A stretch of 64,000 nt of DNA from Chondrosia reniformis (Eukaryota; Porifera; Demospongiae; Chondrillida; Chondrillidae): contig OX359194.1 of assembly GCA_947172415.1 (NCBI GenBank), forward strand, positions 2,170,001-2,234,000. Direction: 5' to 3'. The notes beneath the pieces are model-generated. The model was not told the origin of the DNA, did not search any database, and worked only from the letters and a program-made list of their open reading frames with translations. Of the stretch, positions 45,290-55,427 are shown in pieces. Made by a program: the position numbers and the translations under genes. Each line of letters starts with the position of its first letter. Positions within the stretch are counted from its first letter, which is position 1.

Positions 45290-48200
45290 TGGGAATCGGA
45301 GGCTGTGGTTCCGAGCTGACAAGAGGATGGGTATTGTCCAGTTCAACCCCCCGACGGAGCAGGGTGCTTAGCCCCTCATGTGGCATCCTGTGGCTAAATC
45401 AGCCTCCCTGTCAGTATGGGCTAACCCCCCGTCTGGCAGTTACACTGGGTTACGTTACGTCATGAGAATAACAATTTTCAAGACAGGCTGTGGCCTAGGT
45501 GCACCAGTGGTGAAGAAAACCCTGGGTCAACCAGAATAGGCGATTCCACTGGTGCCTCACAGGTAGATGTACCTGAATGGAATAACCCTTCCTTGGTCCC
45601 CGTGACGGGCCAACCAGCCCTATGGACCGAGGAAATGGTTAGGGCACTAATTGATTGCTTTGAGCGATCTGAACCCAAAAGAGGTGGCTATCAGAAGCGT
45701 TTAGAGCGGGAATGGCTGAGCAAATACCCACATTTGCCTCAGACCGGTCGAACCCTTGCCTTCCAAGCCAAGAGGAGCTTGGTGGGAGATGGAGTACTGC
45801 AAGTAACGGGTAGCCGAGATTTAGATTTGGTTAATGATGCACCGCAAGGTGCCTCTAGAAGGAGAAGGATCCAAGGGGTGATCTGGAACCTTCAGAGGGA
45901 TAATATCCTCATGGAGCTCTACCGAGAAAGTAAGCCCATGGAAAAGGGGTATGCCGAGCGGTTGTACCAGGCTTGGAATGCTGCAATGCCAGACCATAAA
46001 ACCACAAAGGTAGCGCTAACTACAAGACTTAGTAGAATCCGCAGAGGTCAAGGTCTCTCGAGACTAAACCTTGTGGAACCTGACTCTTGTGGTGTAGCCA
46101 CCCTAACTGGGACTGTGGAGGAAGGTGCGGGAGCCCAGGGACAGGGGGAGCTTCACCAAGTTCAGGCTGGGACTGAACAAAATGGTGAGCTGCCTGCAGT
46201 CCCTGTTGAAACTCCTGCACATGATCATCCCAGACCCAGGACAAGTGGCAATGATAATCTGATGCAACTTTTAGGCAAAGCAAAAGATGCCTGTCTCCGA
46301 AAGAAACCTGGAGATTTCTCTGGTAGAAAACCCTGTGGGGCGGTGCGGTTCAACCATGTTGATGCGGCACTGCTTCAGGAGGCCAATGATTGGGTGGAGA
46401 AAGAGTGGCAGGAAGGCCCTAGGTCGGCCTGGCACCTGAACTGCCTGGTCTACTCTGTTGCTATGGCTGTGAGGGGAAAAACAACCTACGAATCGCAGCC
46501 ATGCAACCAGGGAAGGAAATCAGATAATCAGAAGGGAAGTAAGAGACAGGAAGGTCACATAAGTGACAGGAAGGCCAAGGGCCTTAGGTTTAGAAGACTG
46601 CTTGCCTGGTTGGATGTGGAAATAGCGCGTCAACAGAATAATAATCCTATGACCAAACGCCAGAAAGTACTCCGAAGAAAGCTTAGGAGGGAGTTCCATT
46701 CAATAAACCTGAATGTGCTGATCAGAGCTCGGGAACAGACACTGGGGAAACTCAGGGTCTGGACCCTACAAGAGCGAAGATCAGCTGAATGCAGGAAATT
46801 CCAGGAACAAAACCACCTTTGGAATACCCAAAGGAAGTTCCGGATGAATGGCAATGTTCCAACCTCCAATGAAGCTCCCTCAATTGAGGTAGTAAGAGAC
46901 TTTTGGACAAAGATTGTAGGTACTGTTGGTAAGGTCAACAAAGACGACCCAGGGGTGAAAGAATGGCTAAAGGAAACCAAAAAGAGGGTGGGTAGAACCT
47001 CCTCTGAAGGTCCCGATAGCATTGATGAGACCAAACTGAGGAAGGCCTTGAAAAAGGCAAAAAGCTGGTCTGCCCCTGGGCCGGATGGCATCCACACTTT
47101 TTGGTGGAAAGCACTCCCCTCTGCACAGTCTGCCTTGGCAGATGTACTACGGAGGGTGGTGAGCGGAGATCTGTCAGTCCCAGACTGGCTTACAAGGGGT
47201 CGCACTCTACTCATCCCCAAAAAGGGTGACCCGAAAAGTGCGGCCAACTACCGACCTATTGCGTGTCTCAACACAATGTACAAGGCTGTCACAGCATACA
47301 TTGCGTCAGAACTACTCACTTACACCTACACTAATGATCTTTTGCCTATGGCCCAAAGGGCCATGAGGAAAGGGAGGTGGGGCTGTGTGGACTGTCTACT
47401 GCTGGATCAATCAATCGGTCTAGATGCCAAAATTATGGGTAAGCCACTTAGTGTGGCATGGATCGATTATGAGAAGGCATATGACAGAGTCCCTCACAAG
47501 TGGGTGATGAAGGTGCTAAAAACCATCAAGTGCCCAGGTTGGATCAGGAGGTCTATAGAGCTCTTCTCCAAACACTGGGCTACTGTGCTTGAGTTGAGGA
47601 CTGCGAGGAAGGTGGTTAGGAGCACCCCTGTTAAATATAACAGGGGACTCTTCCAAGGAGACTCCTTATCGCCACTCCTCTTTTGTCTGGCCATAGCTCC
47701 CATATCCCAAGTTCTTAACAGAACCAAGGGATATACCCTCTGGCATGATGGGGAAAGGAACACCATGTCACACTTGTTGTACATGGATGACCTTAAGATA
47801 TATGCTGGAGGGCCTGATAAACTCAGGGAAGCCATGGAATGTGTGGAGAAAACCTCAAATGCCATTGGCATGAGATTTGGAGTGAGAAAGTGTGGAACAG
47901 CTCACATGCAAAAGGGGAAAGTTCTGGCTGGCCCAGACAACCCTGAACGCAGTGAAGAATCCATAAGGAGCCTTGAAAAAGGTACTACTTATAAGTACCT
48001 AGGGCTAGAACAACTGTTTGAGGTAGATGACAGCAAGGTCAAAGCTTGCTTGATCAACGAATTGAGGAGGAGACTCCACAAAGTGTGGGGCTCTCACCTC
48101 AATGGTAAGAATGCTGCAGAAGCCTCTAACATGTTGTGTGCCTCTCTATTGAGATACTCTTACCCAGTTTTGAAGTGGACTCAAAGTGAGCTTCCAAAAC

Positions 48201-49653
48201 TGGACCGAATGGTGAGAAAGATCATGAGAAAGTACCAGTGTCATCACTATAACTCTGCCATTGAGAGAGTGAACTTGCCTCGCTCTCAAGGTGGTAGAGG
48301 GCTCTGTAGTTTTCCTTTGGATCACGACAGGGCTGTTGTGAATCTGGCAAGATACCTCCATACTGCCAATGATCCACTCACAGCTGTTGTGGTTAAACAC
48401 CAAAAGTGGCTGGAGTGCTCAAAGCAGAGGAGGACTGTCTTGAAAGAAGCCAGATTGATACTGGGAAGCCACGGAATAGAACTAGAACCGGAAATGTGGC
48501 TAAAGACAGATCCCTCACAAAATAGTGTAAGAGAATGGAGGAGAGTGGCCCGTGAGCTCCGGGAGGCTCAGACTGAAAGGTTAAAAAGTAACCTAGCCGA
48601 AAAGTCTCACCAGGGCTCATACCACAGACAAGTCACAAATAGGGAGTCTTATGTGTGGCTTTCTGAGGGGAGACTCAGACCTCAAACTGAGGCTCTGATT
48701 CTCGCAGCCCAAGATGATGTGCTGCACACTAGGTGGTACCAAAATAGGATTCTGAAGAATTCTAGCCTCCTAATGTGCAGAGAATGTGGCAAGGCTATGG
48801 AAACGGTCAAACACATACTAAACATGTGCGAGCCCAAGGGATTTTCTCTCTACAAAGAGAGGCATGACCGGGCAATACTGATAGTGTTGTGGAGACTGTT
48901 GAAAGAATATGGATTCAAGCAGGAAGAGCCCTGGTACAAACTAGAAGCAAAACCAGTCTATGAGAATAGGTCTGTCAAAATCTTGTGGGATCCTAGTATC
49001 CCTACAGATGAAGAAATGACAGAAAGAAGGCCAGACTTAGTGGTTGAGGATCGACTATGTAAGTCCATCTTCATTATTGAGATGTCAGTTCCTACTGACA
49101 GCAATATTAATGGAAGATGGCAAGAGAAGTTCCAAAAGTACCAGAAGCTGGCAGCTGATATGAGGAAACAATTTAGGGGCTACCGAATTAAGGTAGTCCC
49201 GATGATAATTGGTGCTTTAGGGACAGTGGACACGCTCCTGGAAGACCTTAGGGGAATTCCAAAGCTGTCAAAAAGTGCAGTAGAAGTGATGAGAGCCATG
49301 CAGAGAACTGTTCTCTGTTCGGCTGTGAGGATATTGAGGCGACATCTATCTGTTGAGGGATTGGGGCCTGGACGATAAGTAGTCCTGTCCCAGTCCTTGC
49401 CTGTCGACCTCTGGAAAGCAGTGGTGGATTGGTGTATGGAGGTACTCCCTCCTATTATGACGGTCAACTTTGGCCCGACGTGCACCCGTCTGCTGCTGTC
49501 GGAAGGAGGAAAAGCCGAGGCTTCTGGCTAAAAACCCAAAGAAAGGAAAACATAACTGACTGAGGGTTGTCCAAGCCAGATACTCCTTGCCTTAGTACAC
49601 TAAGGCAAGAAGTAACAAGGTTCTCCGTTAAGGCTTTTGTTTTTCAAGTAAAT
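45290..49653 (+). mobile_element. Full-length RLE-type non-LTR retrotransposon
   Basis: 4364 bases between 137-base target duplications. Layout: 5' region 45290 to about 45592, one long ORF ending at 49378, and a 275-base 3' UTR that contains a perfect 10-base-pair hairpin with a 4-base loop (49586-49609, CTTGCCTTAG/CTAAGGCAAG) and ends TTTTTCAAGTAAAT, without poly-A. More GC-rich than the host DNA. The identical target copies, intact ORF and near-identical truncated sister indicate recent activity. Confidence 0.9.
45425..49378 (+). CDS. Retrotransposon polyprotein: Myb/SANT-like repeats, reverse transcriptase, CCHC, restriction-like endonuclease
   Basis: The frame is open from 45425, but there is no in-frame ATG before the codon at about 45632. 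Numbering residues from the TTG at 45593 (1261 residues to the stop): about 9-65 (LWTEEMVRALIDCFERSEP..YQKRLEREW) and about 98-152 (NILMELYRESKP..YAERLYQAW) are Myb/SANT-like DNA-binding units. The reverse transcriptase spans about 490-760, with APGPDG 494-499, catalytic Asp in IDYEKAYDRVPH (D625), GLFQGDSLSPLLF, and YMDD 730-733. A CCHC finger is C1062, C1065, H1074, C1079. The endonuclease shows RPD (D1148) and IIEMS (E1163). This order is that of R2/R4/NeSL/CRE-type elements; no C2H2 fingers are seen at the N-terminus. It nicks DNA and primes cDNA synthesis there. The exact start is unknown; internal initiation is possible. Confidence 0.88.
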   Translation, partial: PPVWQLHWVTLRHENNNFQDRLWPRCTSGEENPGSTRIGDSTGASQVDVPEWNNPSLVPVTGQPALWTEEMVRALIDCFERSEPKRGGYQKRLEREWLSKYPHLPQTGRTLAFQAKRSLVGDGVLQVTGSRDLDLVNDAPQGASRRRRIQGVIWNLQRDNILMELYRESKPMEKGYAERLYQAWNAAMPDHKTTKVALTTRLSRIRRGQGLSRLNLVEPDSCGVATLTGTVEEGAGAQGQGELHQVQAGTEQNGELPAVPVETPAHDHPRPRTSGNDNLMQLLGKAKDACLRKKPGDFSGRKPCGAVRFNHVDAALLQEANDWVEKEWQEGPRSAWHLNCLVYSVAMAVRGKTTYESQPCNQGRKSDNQKGSKRQEGHISDRKAKGLRFRRLLAWLDVEIARQQNNNPMTKRQKVLRRKLRREFHSINLNVLIRAREQTLGKLRVWTLQERRSAECRKFQEQNHLWNTQRKFRMNGNVPTSNEAPSIEVVRDFWTKIVGTVGKVNKDDPGVKEWLKETKKRVGRTSSEGPDSIDETKLRKALKKAKSWSAPGPDGIHTFWWKALPSAQSALADVLRRVVSGDLSVPDWLTRGRTLLIPKKGDPKSAANYRPIACLNTMYKAVTAYIASELLTYTYTNDLLPMAQRAMRKGRWGCVDCLLLDQSIGLDAKIMGKPLSVAWIDYEKAYDRVPHKWVMKVLKTIKCPGWIRRSIELFSKHWATVLELRTARKVVRSTPVKYNRGLFQGDSLSPLLFCLAIAPISQVLNRTKGYTLWHDGERNTMSHLLYMDDLKIYAGGPDKLREAMECVEKTSNAIGMRFGVRKCGTAHMQKGKVLAGPDNPERSEESIRSLEKGTTYKYLGLEQLFEVDDSKVKACLINELRRRLHKVWGSHLNGKNAAEASNMLCASLLRYSYPVLKWTQSELPKLDRMVRKIMRKYQCHHYNSAIERVNLPRSQGGRGLCSFPLDHDRAVVNLARYLHTANDPLTAVVVKHQKWLECSKQRRTVLKEARLILGSHGIELEPEMWLKTDPSQNSVREWRRVARELREAQTERLKSNLAEKSHQGSYHRQVTNRESYVWLSEGRLRPQTEALILAAQDDVLHTRWYQNRILKNSSLLMCRECGKAMETVKHILNMCEPKGFSLYKERHDRAILIVLWRLLKEYGFKQEEPWYKLEAKPVYENRSVKILWDPSIPTDEEMTERRPDLVVEDRLCKSIFIIEMSVPTDSNINGRWQEKFQKYQKLAADMRKQFRGYRIKVVPMIIGALGTVDTLLEDLRGIPKLSKSAVEVMRAMQRTVLCSAVRILRRHLSVEGLGPGR

Positions 49654-49790
49654 ACATAAGTTTAAGGCATAGAAGTGTAATTTTAAAACATTTCCAAAGT
49701 CATCTTTGTAGAAAATACATCATGAGGATATTTTATTAGCTAAACACACATGTAATTACATATTTCCCGACAATGTTTATATGTAGGTCG
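49654..49790. repeat. 137-base target-site duplication, right
   Basis: Exact copy of 45153-45289; continues into the original flank CTGGAAACC, as in the empty site (54474 on). Confidence 0.8.
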
Positions 49791-50024
49791 CTGGAAACCA
49801 TTTTCCTAAATATACATGTCATAAAACAGAGAATAGATACAGATGAACAAATGATGATTGAAATGCAAATCTACAACTTGATAAGTGAACAGTGAAGCCA
49901 AGAAACTATTCCTTGGGTAGGACACTGGATGGCTTCCAGTAAACACAATAACTTTCCTATAAGACAAAAACAACTCAGTCATAAAAGTGATAAACGTATT
50001 AACAGCCCTTAAACCTGATACTCT

Positions 50025-50425
50025 ACAAAGTGTGGTTCAAATCTTCTAATGCAGGTCAAACCACTGGAAAACAAGGTTTCTGACTAGAAGAATAGTAGTG
50101 CAGTAAATGTGAAATTTCTTTTGTACATGTATATTCCAAGTTATATTAGTCATCAATTTATGTAGATAATCTTACATTTGGTGTCACTGGAAGAGAGACT
50201 GGAGTTATTCTTTGAAGATACGTAGCACCTCATGAGCTATGGAGCTGGCTGGTATCGAAGCTGTGGTTAGTTTGGTCTTAATGGTCCATATCAGACCAGC
50301 TCTGCTGCTCCAGGTAACTATCAAGGTGTCATTTGGTTGTACTGGAAGAGAACGTGGAGTTATTCTTTGAAGAAGGCTGAGATGAACATCTAACTAAATC
50401 CTGCTACCTCCCCTGCCTCTTGTTA
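50025..50425 (+). pseudogene. Scrambled type A pseudogene
   Basis: Exon 1 relic with the signal deletion and a TAG in the coil (GACTAG), then WKRDWSYSLK joined to APHEL, which jumps at a short shared GAGCTATGGAGCTGG to YGAGWYRSCG of the beta module. Stop codons at the IR position (AACATCTAACTAA). Twin of 54711-55107. Confidence 0.8.
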
Positions 50426-50595
50426 AACACAACAATTAATCAGATATGTTAACTAATAATGTAGTTCATTAATACAGCTAAAAAACATTATTATACACAA
50501 GGTCTTTGCTTACATGTATAGTAAAAATACAGAGTAAACAAACTCAGTATTAAAATCTGTTCAGTTCATTCTAAGTGAATTTAACAACAGAATAT

Positions 50596-50698
50596 GAAGC
50601 CAAGTGAAACAGAAGATTCTACCCACACTAATACTTAATTACTGACATATTATATTGTAGTAGTGCCATTAATGCCATACAATTAAATTCCTATAAAA
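50596..50698 (+). promoter_or_regulatory. Type B promoter
   Basis: GAAGCCAAG 50596-50604, CTACCCACACTA, and TATAAAA 50692-50698; the functional ATG is likely 50743. Confidence 0.5.
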
Positions 50699-50742
50699 AC
50701 AAGTAAATGTCCAGGTCAACATTTTTACACAAGTCAACTAAA

Positions 50743-51984
50743 ATGAAGACTTGCCTGACGAAGATCCTCTCCCATTTCTTTCTTCTAACTTTGCTAATTG
50801 TAAGTGGTAAGACAAATGGCAAAGCAGTGGCTAAAATCCGCTCCACAAGTAATACCACAGACAGCAATTGCGATCAAGAGATCACCAATATTATTGCTGC
50901 CTTCAATAATGTTAAGAGAGATTTAGAAGAATTGAAGAGAAATACAGACAAAAGAAATGATTCAAGTAGTGAGTCAATGCACTTTCCCTTCATTAACTCC
51001 AGACTAGGAATCTAGCTTTCTAATAAAAGATGCAGACTAGCTACTGTACATTTAAAGATACGTAGAAACAATTTATGCTTAATCCATATATTCATTTGAC
51101 TGTGGTGAATTAACAGTTAGGAATCTAACTAAATAATAGAATACAAAGGGATCATCTAAATTTAAGATTGATTGATCCTGTACTCTTCTGAGTAAATTGT
51201 TAGTGGTTACATGTACGTTTCTACATAAGTCATGTAAGATATATACCATGATGTAACAAATAAAATATACAAATTATGTTTACATTGCAAATTATTAGAT
51301 GGTATCTCGTATCCAAGAGACTGCTATGATGCAATGATGATGGGATCCAATACATCTGGTTTTTACTCTATTCAACCAAACACTTCTAGACCACCCTTCA
51401 CCGTCTGCTGTGATATGGAGACTGATGGAGGAGGATGGACCATCATATTGAAGAGGATTGATGCTTACAATTTCATAAGAACTTATGAGTACTTTAAAGA
51501 TGGGTTTGGTACTCCATGCGGTAGCTACTGGTTGGGACTTGAGAACATACACCAACTCACTCACTGGAAAGTAGCTACAAATGAGCTACGAGTGGATTTG
51601 TGGGACTGGAGTGATGGGATTGCATATGCAAAGTATCGCTCATTCTGGCTAGGACGTGGTGAACAGGAGTATCCACTGTTTGTAGACGGGTTCTATGAAG
51701 ATAGTCCTGCTGGTGATTCTCTTGTAAGAAATGTTGGAATGAGGTTCACTACCACTGATAATGATAATGATTATTGGAGTGGTGTAAATTGCGCTGAATC
51801 ATATGGAGGAGCATGGTGGCATAGAAACTGTGGCTATCAAAGTACTCTTAATGGTAAATACCACAGTGGTAGCTCAGCATCAGCCTATCAAGGTATTGTC
51901 TGGTATACCTGGAAAGGACACTCTTACTCGATGAAACGAGCTGAAATGAAAGTCAGACCAAGAATTCAAGAGTGTACACTTTAA
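50743..51984 (+). CDS. Secreted FReD lectin-like protein, type B
   Basis: Exons 50743-50968 and 51299-51984 give 303 residues. An in-frame ATG at 50707 would add MSRSTFLHKSTK in front of the signal peptide. I prefer 50743 because all B genes share it and the extension would bury the hydrophobic start; the ATG at 50707 arises from a change seen only here and in the 55428 gene. Signal MKTCLTKILSHFFLLTLL, coil, sequon and neck Cys are normal. The calcium loop is YWSGVNCAESYGGAWW, then HRNCGYQSTLNG and WKGHSYSMKRAEMKVRP. LGRGEQEY is unique to this copy. Confidence 0.9.
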
Positions 51985-52443
51985 AAGAAAACAGACTAAC
52001 ACTTCTTATAATACTAACTATCAATAACCATATAGTAGTTTATGTACACCTACACAGCTGTTTGCAAATGGTTTGAAAAGCTAATATAATATTTAGTCAA
52101 ATTATGTTTATACGTAAATTGCATGAATATTAAATATGAATAGTACAATAATAAATTGAATAGGTTAGCCATGTTTTTCTGCACCATCCTTACTTAGAGA
52201 GTACTGCCATACACTCTTAAAACAGCATGTGTTATACAAATGTACATGTATGTGCATAATACTACAAACTCCAGTCATTCACTATTTATTGAGACCCAGG
52301 TACTCTACATTGGATACAACGTAGGCTTCTAGAATGAATTTTAAATTTTAAGGCAGGCTTCCTGACACAGTATGGTTACTAATTAGAAATGATTAAAATA
52401 AAGAACATAGAACACTAATAATGGTCATTACTTGACATCTTAA
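51985..52443. other. B-type spacer
   Basis: As after the other B genes; identical over long stretches with 56671-56910, where the copy breaks off. No gene. Confidence 0.5.
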
Positions 52444-52869
52444 GGTACACAATAGAAGCTGGTTAATTGGGATGCTGTGGGAGAAGAAGGGAATTTCCCA
52501 TTAACCAGCTATCTAGATAATGATTGATTTTACTGATAATTAGCTATTGTAATTGTGCATGATAAACTTTTTAGGCACGATTAAATTCGAAAATTATGAT
52601 GCATGATTTTCGAAATACCAAAATTCTGGTGATATTTGTGTTAGTCCAGGCAACTCCAACTCTTAACCTTTTCATTGGGTCAAGGTGTACTCCTGAGTCA
52701 ACGTTTAAAACAAGTTTGTATTGTACGACACTGTTCCAATTAACCAGATAGACATCCCACTTCTAGGTAAGTTTTCAATGTAAAAATTCGTTACCTTCCA
52801 TATTTGCAGGTTAACCAGGAATCCCTATAAATTGAGTCCTGATTAACCAGCTTCTATTGTATGTACTTC
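52444..52869. mobile_element. MITE-like element, copy 4
   Basis: Ends as in 4932-5354, slightly diverged; the right end has an extra ATGT (TTCTATTGTATGTACTT). Followed immediately by the composite insertion. Confidence 0.45.
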
Positions 52870-52871
52870 AA

Positions 52872-53625
52872 CATACCATAGAGTACGGTAGTACTCTATA
52901 AGTAGATGGCCGAAAAAAAAACATGGCCGCCCTATCTAATGTATTATCAATTAACACCTCGTAATTCAACAACGATAGGATTTTCGGTTATATTCGAGTG
53001 TTTGCAGTCGTTTTTGCATGCTTTTCTAAAAGCCAAAATATGTTTCGATGTTCTACAACCTTCGCAAAGTGGTAAAACCGAAATAGGCCAAATTCTGAAA
53101 TTCCTCATTTTTTCTTCTTCTTCTTCTTCTTTATTCAAATGAGCTAGCGCTAACATGCGAACTTACGCAGGTACATACAAATACTAAATCGTCATGAATG
53201 TTTCCGAACTAGGGAATAGGCTACCCTAGATTTCAACGCGCCCCATCCGAAGCGTGTTACTTTTGAAAGTTCCAAATTTAGGGCCTCTTTGAACGCCATT
53301 TTTTAATTAAGTTTCAAATTCTCTGTATATAAAATAAGTAACTCGAGTTAGATATATTTGTGGTACTGCCGCCACCCGCGATCGAATTTCTTAGTCGCTT
53401 TGCAGGGCCTATATACAGTCGTATTCTTAACGATTTTGGACCCTTTAATATCCTTAACTGAATGTTAAAGAACGGTAGAAAACTTATTTTACAAATTTGG
53501 GATCTTTTCGGACGCCATTTTTTAATTTAGAACTCTAGCTTATATCGTCTATGAATCTGCTACTTTATTTCGAGTTTTCACCAAGAATACGTTCGAAACA
53601 GATGTTAACTAGAAAAAGGGGCAAT
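52872..53625. mobile_element. Unidentified composite insertion, copy 2
   Basis: CpG-richer DNA starting with a small hairpin (AGAGTACGGTAGTACTCT), a poly-A/GGCC block, a CTT tract (53113-53135), and GCCATTTTTTAATT twice (53296 and 53512). On the - strand two ATGGCG starts appear inside AAAAAATGGCGTxC; one has a 35-codon frame beginning MAFKEALNLELSKVTRFGWG. No protein family recognised. The fold-back element forms its right boundary. Related in order and motifs to 36015-36617. Confidence 0.4.
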
Positions 53626-54003
53626 ACAAGTTAAATAAAAACATTCAAAAATGAAGTTAAAAGTAGGGATGGCACTATAACAGTGATTGGCACATCTAGA
53701 AAAAGTAACGAAACAAGAAAGTGATCATATGGTAAGGCTAACATTGCAGAAGTGGCATACTGAAACTTATCTGTACACATCACTTCTATGTTTGGGCGCA
53801 TCAATCCCTACTTCTAGTATATCCATGATGCGCCCAAACATAGAAGTGATGTGTACAGATAAGTTTCAGTATGCCACTTCTGCAATGTTAGCCTTACCAT
53901 ATGATCACTTTCTTGTTTCGTTACTTTTTCTAGATGTGCCAATCACTGTTATAGTGCCATCCCTACTTTTAACTTCATTTTTGAATGTTTTTATTTAACT
54001 TGT
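53626..54003. mobile_element. Fold-back hairpin element, complete copy
   Basis: A near-perfect 378-base palindrome: the left arm begins ACAAGTTAAATAAAAACATT and the right arm ends with its complement; the centre is an unpaired AATCCCTACTTCTAGTATATC flanked by GGGCGCATC and GATGCGCCC. Folded RNA or single-stranded DNA would form a stem of about 175 base pairs. No protein is encoded that I trust. Three partial copies (27331, 43247, 44117) define the family. Confidence 0.75.
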
Positions 54004-54336
54004 GTATATACAATTAGACACTAACCAGGAATGGAGGATGATGGTATGTTTGAAACAACAATAATTGTGATGGACTCATTTGTATATAATTTAATTATAT
54101 CAAAGAACACAATTGTTTTGATAGCCTATAGGTAACTAGATGAATTGTTAATGCACCTACAATAGACAATATCATGTATGTACGTGCATATATCTAAAAC
54201 TACAAAATATTCTGGTCAGACAAATATTACTACTATATTATAAATAATGAGTTTAAAATGCTTAAGAGAATCTCCAGATTTATACAGCTAAAAGATGAGC
54301 ACAAGAAGCTATAAGCTACATGGATCTTGAGCTTAT

Positions 54337-54473
54337 ACATAAGTTTAAGGCATAGAAGTGTAATTTTAAAACATTTCCAAAGTCATCTTTGTAGAAAATA
54401 CATCATGAGGATATTTTATTAGCTAAACACACATGTAATTACATATTTCCCGACAATGTTTATATGTAGGTCG
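54337..54473. other. Empty target site of the retrotransposon
   Basis: The same 137 bases that flank the element at 45290-49653, here uninterrupted between CTTGAGCTTAT and CTGGAAACC, in the paralogous spacer. It defines the insertion point: the cut lies after GAGCTTAT and before ACATAAG. Confidence 0.8.
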
Positions 54474-54710
54474 CTGGAAACCATTTTCCTAAATATACAT
54501 GTCATAAAACAGAGAATAGATACAGATGAACAAATGATGATTGAAATGCAAATCTACAACTTGATAAGTGAACAGTGAAGCCAAGAAACTATTCCTTGGG
54601 TAGGACACTGGATGGCTTCCAGTAAACACAATAACTTTCCTATAAGACAAAAACAACTCAGTCATAAAAGTGATAAACCTATTAACAGACTTTAAACCTG
54701 ATACTCTACA

Positions 54711-55107
54711 AAGTGTGGTTCAAATCTTCTAATGCAGGTCAAACCACTGGAAAACAAGGTTTCTGACTAGAAGAATAGTAGTGCAGTAAATGTGAAATTT
54801 CTTTTGTACATGTATATTCCAAGTTATATTAGTCATCAATTTATGTAGATAATCTTACATTTGGTGTCACTGGAAGAGAGACTGGAGTTATTCTTTGAAG
54901 ATACGTAGCACCTCATGAGCTATGGAGCTGGCTGGTATCGAAGCTGTGGTTAGTTTGGTCTTAATGGTCCATATCAGACCAGCTCTGCTGCTCCAGGTAA
55001 CTATCAAGGTGTCATTTGGTTGTACTGGAAGAGAACGTGGAGTTATTCTTTGAAGAAGGTTGAGATGAACATCTAACTAAATCCTGCTACCTCCCCTGCC
55101 TCTTGTT
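54711..55107 (+). pseudogene. Scrambled type A pseudogene
   Basis: Near-identical twin of 50025-50425, with the same TAG in the coil, the same jump into the beta module and the same stop codons, showing that this segment was duplicated after it had decayed. Confidence 0.8.
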
Positions 55108-55280
55108 AAACACAACAATTAATCAGATATGTTAACTAATAATGTAGTTCATTAATACAGCAATATTATACACAAGGTCTTTGCTTACATGTATAGTAAA
55201 AATACAGAGTACACAAACTAAGTATTAAAATCTGTTCAGTTCATTCTAAGTGTATTTAACCTTGACATCTAACAGAATAT

Positions 55281-55383
55281 GAAGCCAAGTGAAACAGAAG
55301 ATTCTACCCACACTAATACTTAATTACTGACATATTATATTGTAGTAGTGCCATTAATGCCATACAATTAAATTCCTATAAAA
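55281..55383 (+). promoter_or_regulatory. Type B promoter
   Basis: GAAGCCAAG 55281-55289, CTACCCACACTA, and TATAAAA 55377-55383; ATG 55428 (an in-frame ATG also at 55392). Confidence 0.5.
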
Positions 55384-55427
55384 ACAAGTAAATGTCCAGG
55401 TCAACATTTTTACACAAGTCAACTAAA

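Noticed and set aside
45290..45420. HDV-like ribozyme call at the retrotransposon 5' end
   Set aside because: Two complementary pairs exist, but no arrangement gave proper P1, P3 and P1.1 helices, so I list the pairing only as a lead.
44652..49485. Minus-strand frames of 60-205 codons within the retrotransposon
   Set aside because: They are antisense to the RT/endonuclease ORF or its 3' UTR, with low-complexity composition and no family match.
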